This document shows, piece by piece, positions 11,250 to 21,539 of a stretch of 64,000 nt of DNA. The position numbers and the translations under genes were made by a program. The notes beneath the pieces were generated by a model. That model was not told the DNA's origin. It worked only from the letters and a program-made list of their open reading frames with translations, and did no database searches. Numbering within the stretch: position 1 is the first letter of the stretch; the number at the start of each line of letters is the position of its first letter. Origin of the DNA: Liopterus haemorrhoidalis (Eukaryota > Arthropoda > Insecta > Coleoptera > Dytiscidae); NCBI GenBank assembly GCA_963971575.1, contig OZ020611.1:64761381-64825380 (forward strand). Reading direction: 5' to 3'.

Positions 11250-12026
11250 GATCGTCAAGGATGAAATTTGTTGTTAATAATATTGCCAACTTTAACAGAT
11301 TAGTATTTGACATTGGCTTAATATTTTACCGTAGTTTTTTTTTTTTTTGAAAGTTACACATCTCGCCTGTTTAAAGAAATCATTGTATGCTCTAAAAAAT
11401 ATCAAAAACTTTTTTTTTAAATTATTTTTTTGAAAATGGGACGGTCGGAAATTCGCACTAGTATAAAGTATGAGTTCTTACGTAGAACTACGGCATCGCA
11501 GACCACGCGAAACATTAATAGTGTATTTGGCTCTAGTGTTACTACGCAGCGGACAATATCAAATTGGTTCGCCAAATTTCGTATAGGTGACTTAAAATCC
11601 AAACAAAAAAAAAAAACTGGTTCATCGATCACAGCAAAAATATACTGTAACCAACTGGACGAAATGATGCAACAACTTAAGCCTAAAAACATCCTATATT
11701 GGTCAACAGATCGTCTTATAGCATGATAACGCAAGACCACACACTGCACAAATGACTGTGGCAAAAGTACAGAAATTGGAGTTGGAACTTCTTCCGCAAT
11801 TTGGACAACTTTTTAATAGGAAAACAGTTTAATTCTGACAATGCTGTAAAACTGGCCCTCCAGGAATTCATTGACTCTTGTCCGCCAGAGTTTTATACCA
11901 CCGGCCTGAACAACCTGCCGCTGAAATGGCAAAAGTGTATAGACAGATTAATAAAATAATTCATTATATTTGTAAGTTATCAACCAAATTTACCTTTTTT
12001 TTCTACAAATTTCATCCTTGACGACC
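11250..12026 (+). mobile_element. Deleted mariner with both termini (copy 3, 777 bp)
   Basis: Both ends are present as inverted repeats: gatcgtcaaggatgaaattt at 11250 and its complement ending at 12026, next to TA at 12027-12028. The frame from ATG 11436 encodes the N-terminal helix-turn-helix DNA-binding region (SIKYEFLRRTTASQTTRNI, then TISNWFAKFRIGD). An internal deletion inside a run of A then joins it to the C-terminal half (ITAKIYCNQLDEMMQ), removing the first catalytic Asp. A second deletion removes the YSPDL segment with the third Asp. The end of the protein (LKWQKCIDRLIK) is intact. This is a non-autonomous element that could only be moved in trans. Confidence 0.9.
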
Positions 12027-12028
12027 TA

Positions 12029-12479
12029 ATATTTTGTATTCGCCGTCCATAGTAGTTCAGTTGAAATAATTAATTCTGTAATGAATAATAACGAAGAATA
12101 TCCTGTTGTATCTTTTGGTTTCCAGTTGTATTTTTAATCTTAACAAATAAATGTATAGTTATTTACAATAAATGTTGTGAATCGTATATCTGAACATTAG
12201 TTTCTTCGCTAGTTATCATGATAACTATAATTATAACTTGCAGGCGTTTTGTCCTTTTTACAGGTCGATGGACTTATTGACTTTTACAGCCCGGCAGGTA
12301 CATAATTGTATTTTAGATCAGGGTAACTAAAATGTAACTAGTAGTTAAGGACCAGTTTCAGTCTAGTTGTGCCTAAAATATTTTTTGCGGCTTCCATTTT
12401 TTCATACATGTAGCTTTAGTTTTCATATACCTCTTTTAGCTGCATCAACTTCCTCAAGTTGAAATCAACTACGACTTCT
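12029..12479. other. No gene recognised
   Basis: AT-rich DNA between mariner copy 3 and the LINE pseudogene. A 16-bp perfect palindrome, agttatcatgataact, lies at 12211-12226. Confidence 0.4.
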
Positions 12480-13533
12480 GCTATGACGACCAGGTTATCT
12501 GTGAGGGTAGAAAGTGAATTATTTCAAATATACCAATACTAGAATATACATTTACGTAGATCAAAACCTTCAAAGCCTCCTCAATGCAAAATTGTACTTT
12601 ATTTACTACGAACTCTGAAAAGAGTTTGTTCCCTAGTTCTACTCAACTGGAACATCTTTCATTGAAGTTACGAATATAATTTATAGACTCCATATTTGTC
12701 ACAACAGTATACAGCTTACTTAGAAAGACAGTGTCGTAAGTCTTATGGAGATCAAAAAAATATGATCAATAGGTCGAACAATAGTAAATATTTTTTCCAT
12801 TAATTTCAATTTCACATATCTCTATCTTTATCGATTTATCACAGGGTATACCGAACTCCGAAATGCAGGTATGTTATGATTTGTGTTTTATATATTTAAC
12901 TTTATGAGCGATATGTTCCACTTTGGAACAAAACTAAGAGCCACTAGTAAGTATATAAAAGAGGAAAATTGTTTGTTTGTCCGATATACACGCCCATTGA
13001 CCGTTCTGGACCCAATTTTGCAAAATTACTCTTGAGGTATAAAAAAGTTTTAGGTATAACAAAAAAATTCTAGAAACTCCTAGGCCTTGAGACCGATCTA
13101 GACCAAATTTTGTACAGTTACTCTTTAGGGCCCTGTTAAAGTAATGTTGCAAAAACATATTTTGCATGATTTTTTGAAAATTGTGTTTTTAATTATAGGT
13201 ATATTGGTGCGTCTAAATAGATGAAAATATACAGCAAGAGTACAGGAATTGAATAGTTGTTTAATACTGTACACTCGTTTAACACTGTAATTTTTCGTAC
13301 GTAGAGGGAACTGGACCCGAGGACCTCCCGTGTTTGGTCTTTAATTCTAAACTGTGATAGCAGCATATCACATCTAAATAATCACCCGTGTGATGCCGAG
13401 TAAATCCAACATAAAACCTTTTCCTTCTAAATCTAATTTGGTCGTCTGCAAGTTGAAGGTTTGCCTCAATTATTTCCTTCAGCACTCTTCCGTATAGCCT
13501 GGTCATAAAACTGATGACACTTAATCCGCGTTA
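12480..13533 (-). pseudogene. Non-LTR RT pseudogene split by later insertions
   Basis: The minus strand carries two RT blocks. The upstream block (13533 to about 13400) reads RGLSVISFMTRLYGRVLKEI and LADDQIRFRR, the NYRG and GFR regions of the RT fingers. The downstream block (about 12795-12480) reads FFDLHKTYDTVFLSKLY, motif A with its catalytic Asp, followed by VELGNKLFSEF and EEALKV. Between them lies foreign DNA at about 12900-13200. To the right, the reading continues across a hAT element: after removing one TSD copy, CKN joins directly to RGLSV, with a TAA stop where a Tyr is usual. Beyond 14250 a second insertion interrupts it. Many stops and frameshifts are present. Confidence 0.75.
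12930..13190. repeat. Probable dispersed repeat inside the LINE pseudogene
   Basis: A block starting near agtatataaaagaggaaaat at about 12950, followed by tgtttgtttgtccg, interrupts the RT blocks on either side. It contains two similar halves (gaccgttctggacccaattttg at 13000 and gaccgatctagaccaaattttg at 13089), about 90 bp apart, so it may be an old internal duplication. The minus-strand frame at 12934-13167 is probably a by-product. No class assigned. Confidence 0.4.
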
Positions 13534-13541
13534 ATTCTTAC

Positions 13542-14230
13542 TAGTGATGGGCGCGGGCCATGATATATCCGTGTCACGTCGTGATTTTATTAATATTAGA
13601 TTAATATTTTTTCTCATGCTTGATTAAAAATGTGTCGTGACACGTCGTGAGTGTAATCACGGCTTGTCATGACTCACAACAACAAAATTTTACGCAATAT
13701 TGCAAAAGTTTAGACATTAGCTTGTTTCATTTTTTAATTTTTATTTAAGGCTCGCGTTCTATCGTGCTGATATTAAATATTCAATATTTCAGAACTATTT
13801 CCGTACAGTATACATGTGCGCCACATTTTTATTGTATGTCTTAATAAAATATCCAGTTATTATTACATAAAGGAAACAAGATTCTAAACCTTGCATTTTA
13901 ATTATATTTAACTACCAAAAACAAAAAAATTTCAAACCTTAAATTTTAAAAAATCTGGTACCGTCCTATTTATATTTGGTGCTGCAACACTTGTCTTATA
14001 CCAAAAACGAATTAGCTCTTAATTACAAAAGTCCTTTAAAAAAATAATAAAAACATAATTCATTTATATACCTACATAATACTAATCAATTTTGAGACGA
14101 GAGAGGATTGGCCCTACAACTATCGTGAAAAAATGCACGCATGAATCGTGACTCTTGCGTGAGTCAAGATTCACGCCTGTGTGGTCGTCTTTGTGTGCGT
14201 GCGTGATCGTAACATTATTTTCCAACATTA
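13542..14230. mobile_element. hAT element with 8-bp TSD (689 bp)
   Basis: The element is bounded by attcttac at 13534-13541 and 14231-14238. The inverted ends are tagtgatgg and, reverse-complemented from the right, taatgttgg (7 of 9 match). Subterminal cgtga/tcacg motifs are dense on both sides: tgtcgtgacacgtcgtgag at 13631 and atcgtgactcttgcgtgagt at 14145. No transposase frame remains. Removal of the element and one TSD copy restores the flanking LINE reading. Confidence 0.8.
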
Positions 14231-14251
14231 ATTCTTACATTCCTGATAATA

Positions 14252-15194
14252 GGGGATAGGCATGATTTTTTTAAATTTTTTTATTATATTCCTCTTGTTG
14301 CATATAAACATAAAAAACAGTTTTTAATTTTTTTTTTTTGTAATTTGAAGGCTTAAAAAAATCATAAATGTACGTAGCGCGCGAAAACGACGTGTGACGT
14401 CATACCCCTTCTATTTGACGCATGACACTACTAGCTTACCGGCGTACATAGTCTGTTGTGAACTTATTTGTTTGTATAACTTTTATAGGTTATGTAAAGT
14501 TAGAGTGATTTTAATTAAAATAAAGTTTATTTCTATAAAAACAATTTATACATGTTTACCGAATTAAATTTTATATTAAAATAGATAACTTATATTGCAG
14601 TATTTCAATTATGCCTCTAACGTTTTGTAACTTCATGTAAACAATGTAGTAAAATTCTGACATCTAAATTACATAAATATTTACATTTTACAGAGTTGCA
14701 GCGTTTGTTTACATGAAGTTATAGAATATAAAATAAAAATTACTTACAGGTCTGCTTTGACACCACGTATTTCTTCAGCACTGTAGCATTCATTATTTTT
14801 CATATTTCCATGAGCATAAATGCATCAATATTGGGTAAATTATCACTCTGAGCCCTAACAAAATCTTTATCTGCCATTTTAATAATAAATGCGTGAAAAA
14901 TTGTTTAAAAACAAATACAAAACTCTCGAACAATACAATATACACACGTGTAAAGATTATGTTGTAGCTGTATCTGTGACGTGAAACCCCTATCGTTTGA
15001 CGTCATACTCAGTCGTTTTTACTCGGCAACCTTCGCTCCGTGGTCGGCTTATTTCAAATTTACAATATTTTAATTCAAAAATTTGGCTATAATATTAATT
15101 AAAATGTAATTTTTGTTTTGTTAGGTGACATAACTAACATTAACATATCAAAATAATGTAGTTTTAAGGAAATACAAATTTTATGCGTATCCTC
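14252..15194 (-). mobile_element. TA-flanked inverted-repeat element with stranded exon (943 bp)
   Basis: The left end ggggataggcatgattttt and the reverse complement of the right end (gaggatacgcataaaattt) are inverted repeats flanked by TA at 14250-14251 and 15195-15196. Both sides also carry a tttgacg/gacgtcatac motif (14393 and 14996). An internal inverted pair, aacttcatgtaaac at 14631 and gtttacatgaagtt at 14706, could fold. A short exon lies on the minus strand at 14748-14877. The element split the LINE pseudogene: minus-strand LINE-like sequence resumes at 15197. The superfamily is uncertain. Confidence 0.6.
14748..14877 (-). pseudogene. Candidate first exon of a transposon gene
   Basis: The minus strand opens with ATG at 14877 and reads MADKDFVRAQSDNLPNIDAF, then after a 1-base slip NNECYSAEEIRGVKADL, ending at a splice donor (gtaagt, complement of 14742-14747). 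The pattern DLP-x-ID and E-x-RG-x-KA recalls the first exon of the SWIM zinc-finger / YqaJ-type nuclease genes common in insect genomes and suspected to be mobile. That assignment is from memory and unverified. No SWIM or nuclease sequence is present in the window, so the exon is orphaned by internal deletion. The frameshift makes it non-functional. Confidence 0.4.
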
Positions 15195-15196
15195 TA

Positions 15197-15834
15197 TTGT
15201 CTTTTTTGAAAAATTTATATGCAACCCTCGAAAAACTCACTCGCAAACCATTTAAGAGTAATCTATCAAAAGTCGAGTGTTTTTAGTATGTAAAGTAAGG
15301 TTTTTTATTATACATAATTCCATTGTTAACGGTTATCATCTTCTTCAAATTTTTGTACACTATAACCTATTATACGTTCGATGTAAAGAGTTTAGTGCCT
15401 CATTTTTTCGTTAGCTAATTGTTATAACAAATTGCGAGTTACCAGTGCCTACAGTTTTCGACGGTTGATTTACTGCTTTGTTCCATTCATCAAGAACTTC
15501 ACATTTGCTTGGACACTTGTTGAATATGTATAAGATGCCTAAGGCCAAATTTAATAACTAAACTTGGTAACTAAAATGTTATTTAGTGCATGGCTATAAA
15601 TAAAAAAAAAACATTATTACCTTTGCATCATTCTCTAGACTACGAAATTCATTAATCCTGAATTATTTGGATTATTCAACACACGTTCGTAATTTTCTAA
15701 GCAATTTCTCCAAAACCGCTTGTCATTTCTAATAAAATGGAACAGTTCGATTTCGTTAAGTGGTAAAGTATGCTGTAATCAAACTGCTTTGTCATTATGA
15801 GACCTGAAAACCAATACCAAATCCAAAAATGACT
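15197..15834 (-). other. LINE edge, then possible decayed exons
   Basis: At 15197-15230 the minus strand continues a LINE-like Lys-rich reading that would precede the RT block at 14239. From 15570 to about 15830 the minus strand holds a stretch (LPLNEIELFHFIRNDKRFWR, then NPNNSGLMNF) bounded by an acceptor-like ttttcag and a donor-like gtaata, with two stops inside. A further open stretch near 15440-15530 reads CEVLDEWNKAVNQPSKTVGT. They may be exons of one decayed transposon gene. I cannot name it. Confidence 0.3.
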
Positions 15835-16026
15835 TCAATTAACAACCCCAAATTTAATGGACTGACACATTTTGAACTGTTGTAAATGGACGAAGCTCTC
15901 GTGAAATTGGTTCCTGATATTTATTTTTTGGATCCGATTCAATAAATTATTCCAAAGTAACGGATCCACACTCTCAAATGATTTAAATGATTTTTTACAT
16001 AAGTATTTAGAAAAGTGGTGGCTCAT
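15835..16026 (-). CDS. 63-aa ORF, possibly transposon-derived
   Basis: The frame reads MSHHFSKYLCKKSFKSFESV and later LLWNNLLNRIQKINIRNQF. The W-N-x-L spacing followed by an Arg/Asn/Gln-rich helix resembles the end of some LINE ORFs, but it could equally be an exon of the gene-like stretch at 15570-15830 on the same strand. No signal peptide or membrane segment. Not identified. Confidence 0.3.
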   Translation of the reverse strand: MSHHFSKYLCKKSFKSFESVDPLLWNNLLNRIQKINIRNQFHESFVHLQQFKMCQSIKFGVVN

Positions 16027-16568
16027 GCTGTAAAAATATGGAGTTGCAACTTTTATAAATACCAGTTATTTATAGATTATATTAGTTAGTATTTACTAAT
16101 TCTACATGGTATACACTGGAGTGGTACACACTTACAAAATTACGAGTGGACAAGAATGTACACCAGGGATATTACGACCCTATAATCAAAAATCGTTCAA
16201 TAATGTATATACTTTTTAATCATGTTATAAAATAATACAAATAATAGTTAAAATAATATATAACGAAAACCAAATTTTATTCGTAAAAATTAAATAATTC
16301 CTAATTCAGTACTCCAGTTTTCATTTTATTTAGACTTTCACAATGGTACTAACCATTTATTTAAATAATGTACGTACATATAATATAAACTTATAATTAC
16401 TGCACTGTTTGGAACGACGTGCTGCACAAATATATTTTTGTCATTTTTCACACCTTATATTTGTTTTTCTATCCTTGGAATATGAACATAATTGACATCT
16501 CCTTTTACTATTTCCTGGCAAATCGTGAATTGCTTGAGCTGAAGGTGCAGCTGAAAAGGAAAAAAGCA
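16027..16568. other. AT-rich DNA, no gene recognised
   Basis: Very AT-rich, with only short frames. No repeat with a partner elsewhere in the window was noticed. Confidence 0.4.
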
Positions 16569-17021
16569 AGCTGCAAATGTTAAATCGTCTGTACCTGCTA
16601 TTTGTCCGCTTAGCAAGGACACGGATGTGAGTTCAATTCCTGCTTATGTCAAATAATTAGTGTAAAAAATATTTATACAAATTACAAGTTCTGCTTAGCC
16701 GTTCGCAACCAGCTATAAACTGTAGGTGCCTTTCTGTGTGCGCCAAAAATGGACGTAATACTGACAATATTACTCCTGAATGTACATAGATTGAAAACAT
16801 GGTCATGAAACCTGGAAACGCCCAACGGCGTAGCGTAGTATAGCACTACGCTACACACGTACCATGTGTTGCTAAGGTCTCGAGTTCGAATCCCGTTCAG
16901 GCATGGAATTTTCATTAATAAAAATGATAATTGTCCTGGTTGATTGCGCCAGTAGCACAGGCCATAAACGAGAAATAAAATTAAGAAAAAAAAAAAAAAA
17001 GATACTGGAAACAGGAGGCCT
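16569..17021 (+). mobile_element. tRNA-derived SINE, family 1, copy 1 (interrupted)
   Basis: This matches 55454-55762 nearly base for base from agctgcaaaygttaaatcgt through acatggtcatgaaacctgga. A pol III B-box-like motif, gtgagttcaattcctgc, sits at 16629-16645. At 16819 the copy is broken by a second SINE (16820-17004), after which it resumes with aggaggcct, exactly the bases that follow in the uninterrupted copy. Homology ends at about 17021. Confidence 0.8.
16820..17004 (+). mobile_element. tRNA-derived SINE, family 2, inserted in SINE 1 (185 bp)
   Basis: The insert is flanked by the direct repeat ctggaaac at 16812-16819 and 17005-17012. Its 5' part has an A-box-like tagcgtagtatag (16831) and a B box gagttcgaatccc (16884). 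A tRNA-unrelated body follows and ends in a run of about 15 A (16986-17000). Head, body, A tail and target duplication are the full hallmarks of LINE-mobilised SINEs. The minus-strand frame at 16682-16915 is antisense to it. Confidence 0.88.
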
Positions 17022-17044
17022 AGAAAATATAATCTTATTAATTT

Positions 17045-17413
17045 TCACTTATAAAAACTTCCAGATGGCAATCGCATCAACTTCTTGAACTTTGCATATA
17101 CCTGTGTTTGTTTGTCCAGAGATGAACGATGGTTTCTGATCCACTTTTGCACATAATTTTGTGGTTTCCAAATTACAACTGGAGGACCATGCAAATTTCT
17201 GTACATTAAATTTGACACATGTTCTATTAATAATCGAGATCTAGCTTCTGTTATTATTAAATTCGTACAGCTAAATCCTCTTTCGCATTCAGCACAACTA
17301 AACAGTAACGCCTTATAACACTGGAGTAATGGAATCTTCAACCATGTAACACAATATATAATTCGGGGATTCCCCGGTTTCACGCAATAACAGTCATGTG
17401 CGCGAATTCGCAT
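17045..17413 (-). CDS. hAT transposase C-terminal fragment (122 aa)
   Basis: The frame holds the hAT dimerisation region: AECERGFSCTNLIITEARSR at about residues 41-60, then MYRNLHGPPVVIWKPQNYVQ and a W-I-x-N-HRSS tail. In the family this C-terminal region assembles the transposase multimer; the Arg-Ser-Arg-Leu segment is its conserved core. The catalytic DDE part is absent. The N-terminal 30 residues do not match the family and may be non-coding. On the right, gttctggaacgccgacacc at 17528 looks like an outer hAT end, so the fragment may sit inside a deleted hAT element. The frame is open but truncated. Confidence 0.7.
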   Translation of the reverse strand: MRIRAHDCYCVKPGNPRIIYCVTWLKIPLLQCYKALLFSCAECERGFSCTNLIITEARSRLLIEHVSNLMYRNLHGPPVVIWKPQNYVQKWIRNHRSSLDKQTQVYAKFKKLMRLPSGSFYK

Positions 17414-18404
17414 TTCAATTTAAGAAGTAATTAAAGGAAGGGTGGTTTTAGACGAGTGATATAGATTTCAAACAACTTCAGCTGTTTTTTTTTAATAATC
17501 CGGAGTGCGCTCCTCCTCAAATAAAAAGTTCTGGAACGCCGACACCTTGCGCTCCCGCTAATGGTAAAATCAACATATGTAAAGTGATTTGGAAAAAATC
17601 GGAATTATAATGATTTGTCAAAAAAGTTATCACCTACTATTATTACATATTTTAACAAGAATATTGTTAAGTATATAAGTAACTAAATATCGTTGAAATC
17701 TCTTAACATAAAAGATATAACAGAAATCCACAGAGCAATATTATTATCAGAAAATTTCATTACAATAAGATTCCGAGATCCTTTTTTTAAACATTTCATG
17801 TAAATATTTTCCAGTCTGGCTGAACTTAATAAAGATATAGCGTCCCCTGGGGAGGTTCTATATTAAAATTAAATCCCTTAAATCGACATGAATAAATTAT
17901 TTTACAGACAGTTCAACTCTCGTTCTGAAATCAGTCGCGGTTTTCTTCACTCCTCTAACCTTGTCCTCTATCCTTCTTAGTCCTCTTCCCACATTCACTC
18001 GTTCATTTGTCCTCCCACTTTCATATCCGAGCTACGGACTAATCATATTTATGTTATTTCAAAACGAAATAAATTAAACAGAAAAGAAAGTTTAAAATGA
18101 AACCTGGGAAATATATTTCAAATATTAAATCAACAAATTCGCCAGATTAAATTTATTTAATAATTTTATTTTGATTATATATGTTATTTTAAACTTTTGT
18201 ATACGGAAATTTAATGTATATTCCATGAATGGTTAGAAATAATATTGGATTGTTTATTTACGGACTGCTGTTTCGATAACTTTATTATCAGTACAGGTAT
18301 TTAGGAAATATTATATTCCTACGTCTACTATGGAATTGTTTCATTTCGATATTGTTAGTTTATAGACACATTGAAATTCTCATGTACCATTTTTTTTTAT
18401 TAAT
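17414..18404. other. Possible hAT end, then AT-rich DNA
   Basis: At 17500-17560 a GC-richer block (gagtgcgctcctcctcaaat, then gttctggaacgcc) resembles an inverted hAT terminus. A pyrimidine-rich stretch lies at 17935-18020. The remainder shows nothing I can name. Confidence 0.4.
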
Positions 18405-18860
18405 TTCTTTATTTTGATTTATTATTCGTTGCCTCAGCTTGTAGGGCTATTGGCCACCAGATTACATTATAGTTTACATGGTTACTGATATCCTTAAGGT
18501 ATTGGTTGACTATGGCTTCCATGTCGGTGTTGTTGTCTAGCAAGTCCTTTAGGGTTGCTGGTAGGGATTTGCTTGCTCTTTGTGTTTGGTACTTTTGGCA
18601 GTCTAGAAGGATGTGTTCCACGGTTAGGCGAGTGTTGCATGTACTGCATTGTGGCGGGTCGGTTCTTTGGAATACATGTACGTGGGTGTATATGATGTGT
18701 CTAAGTCTCAGTCATGTTAGCATCACTTGCTCTCTTCTATTTTAACGGGAGGCATATTTACTTACACTGTTTTTTATTTTGAGTATTTTGCCCATGCTAT
18801 TTTCCATTCTTCTTCGAATTTTCTTCGGATGTAGCTCTTGATGTCATAACATGGTGTACT
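18405..18860 (-). pseudogene. Non-LTR retrotransposon RNase H/C-terminal tail
   Basis: The minus strand reads from about 18860: CYDIKSYIRRKFEEEWKIAW, then EQVMLT, a stop (TGA), LRLRHIIYTHVHVFQR, PPQCSTCNTRLTVEHILLDC and QKYQTQR. This is the region after RNase H in I/Loa/R1-type LINEs, with a C-x2-C-x8-H-x4-C zinc-like cluster. The end is intact (18409-18621 is open), followed by an A-rich 3' tail near 18390-18400. Upstream stops and the missing RT show a 5'-truncated dead copy. Confidence 0.8.
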
Positions 18861-19545
18861 AATTTTATTGTGAAAAATTACTCATTTTGCACGTAAACAT
18901 GACAACCGACGTGTCACAACTGTAGTAGTGGTAATTTCAGAATAAAGAGGAGTTGGTTTTTGGACGCCAAAGTAGTCGATTGAACCTCCCAAGCGTTTGG
19001 TTGAGAAATCTGGTAACGTGGTAGTTGTTAGAGTAAAACTAGTCTAGAATTAATTGTGAACATTTTATTATACTGTTAACCGATCCTTGAAAACGGTATT
19101 AAACCCTGTGACTGTTGTGAGATGTTTAAGAGGCTCTTTTGTGACGTAGGTTAAGTAAAATTCAGACTTTAATTCAAATAATCCTTATTCTTAAGTCATA
19201 AAGAATCAGAGCAACTAGCTGGCGAACAAGGGTATTTTCAGGCTCAATCCGCTCGCGAGTTTTGGAAACTAATTATGTACAACACCCCGCACACAACGTT
19301 TCCATGACAACTTGAAACAATTGAACTACATGTGCACTGTAATAAATGTCAACATTACAATATATTTCTTAGATTAAAATTTTTGATTTATTGAAAAAAG
19401 GCAATCAGACTCTAAATTGAAGAACATTAAATTGAAACGGTTAAAATCAGTATAAAATATTTTCATCATCGTTTTCCGTCTTGAAGAAGAAGTTCTTGTA
19501 CTTTTCATTCCATTCTCAGTTCCTACTCTAAATAATCACTTCATA
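18861..19545. other. No gene recognised
   Basis: No domain-bearing frame was seen on either strand. The block 18900-19330 is less AT-rich than its surroundings without an obvious cause. Confidence 0.4.
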
Positions 19546-19860
19546 AATATGACATATTATTTGTTTATTTACAATTACATGACAGTTCTTTTTACAATTA
19601 AAAATATCCTATTAGGTAGATAAAAATTCGCTGAAAATTTTGATATATAGATTGTTACTAATTTTATTTCAGGTTGTTAGTCTTGTATAGGAAATTGAAC
19701 GGTTGTGCGCACCCTTAAGATATTGTGGGATAAAATTTTTACAATCATTTTCTTATAGTAAAATGTATCCTAATTAGATATCACTGCAATTTGTTGTATA
19801 GATTGTTACTAATTTTATTTCAGATTATTAGTTTTGTATGAGAATTTTGTACTATTTGAT
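19546..19860 (+). repeat. Dispersed repeat family A, partial copy
   Basis: From 19560 (tgtttatttacaattacatg) to 19710 (gaacggttgtg) this copy aligns to 37280-37850 and 41255-41765. It preserves the uninterrupted site aatatcctattaggtagata that hAT elements occupy in the other two copies. The segment atagattgttactaatttta is repeated locally at 19647 and 19800. No coding. A reverse fragment lies at 39660-39720. Confidence 0.7.
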
Positions 19861-20700
19861 GTTAACTGCCTGCCTTTAACCTTTTGTTCCGCTCATATAT
19901 TAGAATTCATTCTCTTTTTAGTGCTAAATTCCTAACACAGAAGACATTTTTCCAGTATTCCAATTTTTATTTAAAAAATCAAAGGATTTACTTGATGGTA
20001 TTTTAGCTTAAATTTGGATGTAAATTTTATATGTAATACATGTTTGTCGACGTATGTGGACGGGGTTGGTTTTAAATTGATTCCTAAAATATATCACAAT
20101 CCTCGCAGATTTCAACTTCCCATGTAGGGTCGTGCGCGAAGCAGAATTGAAAAATTGACGGACTGTGGATAACATTTGAATAGAAATGGTTTACTATTTT
20201 GCGATATTTATATTTTTCCGAATGTATTTTTAAAGCGGTCGCAAGAGATATATTTCAAATGGATGGCTTTTTCAAACTTTGAATCTATTTAATATTTTAT
20301 TAAACTCGTAAAATATTTATCGCGATTTCAAAACGACAAACTTTTGTTTACTTTTTATTGATTACGTAAAAAAAACTTTTAGTTAAAAGTATTAATATTT
20401 AATATACGATACGTCGTTAAATTCTACTTACTACGTAAGTATAGACTAAAATTATTAAAATTTCATAGATTTTTAACTTATTTCCTTTGTAGCAAAACTT
20501 CTATAAATACTTACTGTTTTTATATATTTTTAAATAACTTAATATTTCTTTTTATGTTGGAAGAATGATATTTGTGTAGCAGCCCATAATTAATTATTGC
20601 TTTCATTTTGTTGTTTATTTAGAAAATTTTATAATACGATCTATTTTATTTTGATACTGCCAATCTATTGTCTCTTTATGTTTCCAGTTCTTTAAGAAAC
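19861..20700. other. AT-rich DNA, no gene recognised
   Basis: No frame, repeat partner or motif I can support. Confidence 0.4.
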
Positions 20701-20701
20701 G

Positions 20702-20911
20702 TTGCCATTGCCTTCTAACTTCTTTTCAGAACACATCTACAGAGAAGCCTTGGAAGACAGGGAGATAGGGATTCTTTTGATTGGAGAGAGACTGAATAAC
20801 ATTCCCCACATAGATAACACAGTTATATTTGCTGGCAGTTTGAACAGCCTACATCAACTCATGGATGCAGTGAAGTTCATTTTTTATATTTATAATAATA
20901 ATAATAATAAC
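20702..20911 (+). pseudogene. RT fragment with destroyed catalytic site
   Basis: The frame reads FSEHIYREALEDREIGILLI, then IPHIDNTVIFAGSLNSLHQL and MDAVK. This is the RT core around motif C of an insect LINE, where Tyr-Ala-Asp-Asp is expected; here it is His-Ile-Asp-Asn, so one catalytic Asp is lost. The fragment is truncated on both sides and runs into an (AAT)n stretch at about 20893-20911 that is unrelated to the usual 3' end. Dead copy. Confidence 0.75.
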
Positions 20912-21164
20912 TATTGCTAAGCAGTAGCTCTTCAAATTCAAAGACTTAACTCTATTCGCCTGTAGTTAAGATATTTTCTTTTAAAGAGGCACTTGAATAG
21001 CTAGAGAAAAAACAGAATTGAAAATTGTAGCACAGAAATATGACTTCTTCAAGCTCTTAGAACAGCACTCTAGCTATTATTCAACGACTATTCTATATAT
21101 GAATTTATTATTTTATATATGAATTTAGATAATATTGTCACAAAGGTAATCGCAGGACAGGATT

Positions 21165-21213
21165 GCGACACCTAGACATTGTGACGTCGACATTGTGACG
21201 TCACAATGTCGCT
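21165..21213. repeat. 24-bp perfect palindrome with adjacent direct repeat
   Basis: Positions 21188-21211 form a perfect palindrome (half-site cgacattgtgac) centred on tgacgtca. The half-site also appears directly upstream as gacattgtgacgt at 21175-21187. The core matches the palindromic ATF/CREB binding site, but there is no gene nearby. Confidence 0.7.
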
Positions 21214-21539
21214 TTTTAGTTTCAGCAGTTTGATTAAATTTGTCAGTGTCTAGCATATGTAATCTGATTACGCTGTATTTTCGGAATTAGGTAATATTGG
21301 TCATGACGAATGAATATCGATACTAAGTCAATCGAAGGTATGAGTAAATTAGAGTAGATTATTTATTAACATTCATATACAAATATACCTATTTTAAAAG
21401 TATACATGTATGCAATGATATGACAGGCACAGTCATCTTAAACTATGTTAACATCATGTAGGTGAATGGTATGGAAAGTACCATATTAATAACTTATATA
21501 GTTGTTGAATTATAAGAATTCAATTAGATGTATAATAAT

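Noticed and set aside
11417..11764. Minus-strand ORF of 115 codons
   Set aside because: Antisense to the mariner coding sequence on the plus strand.
17045..17413. Host gene derived from a hAT transposase (domesticated)
   Set aside because: Only the C-terminal segment is present, its first part does not match the family, and it is surrounded by transposon ends; a relic is more likely.
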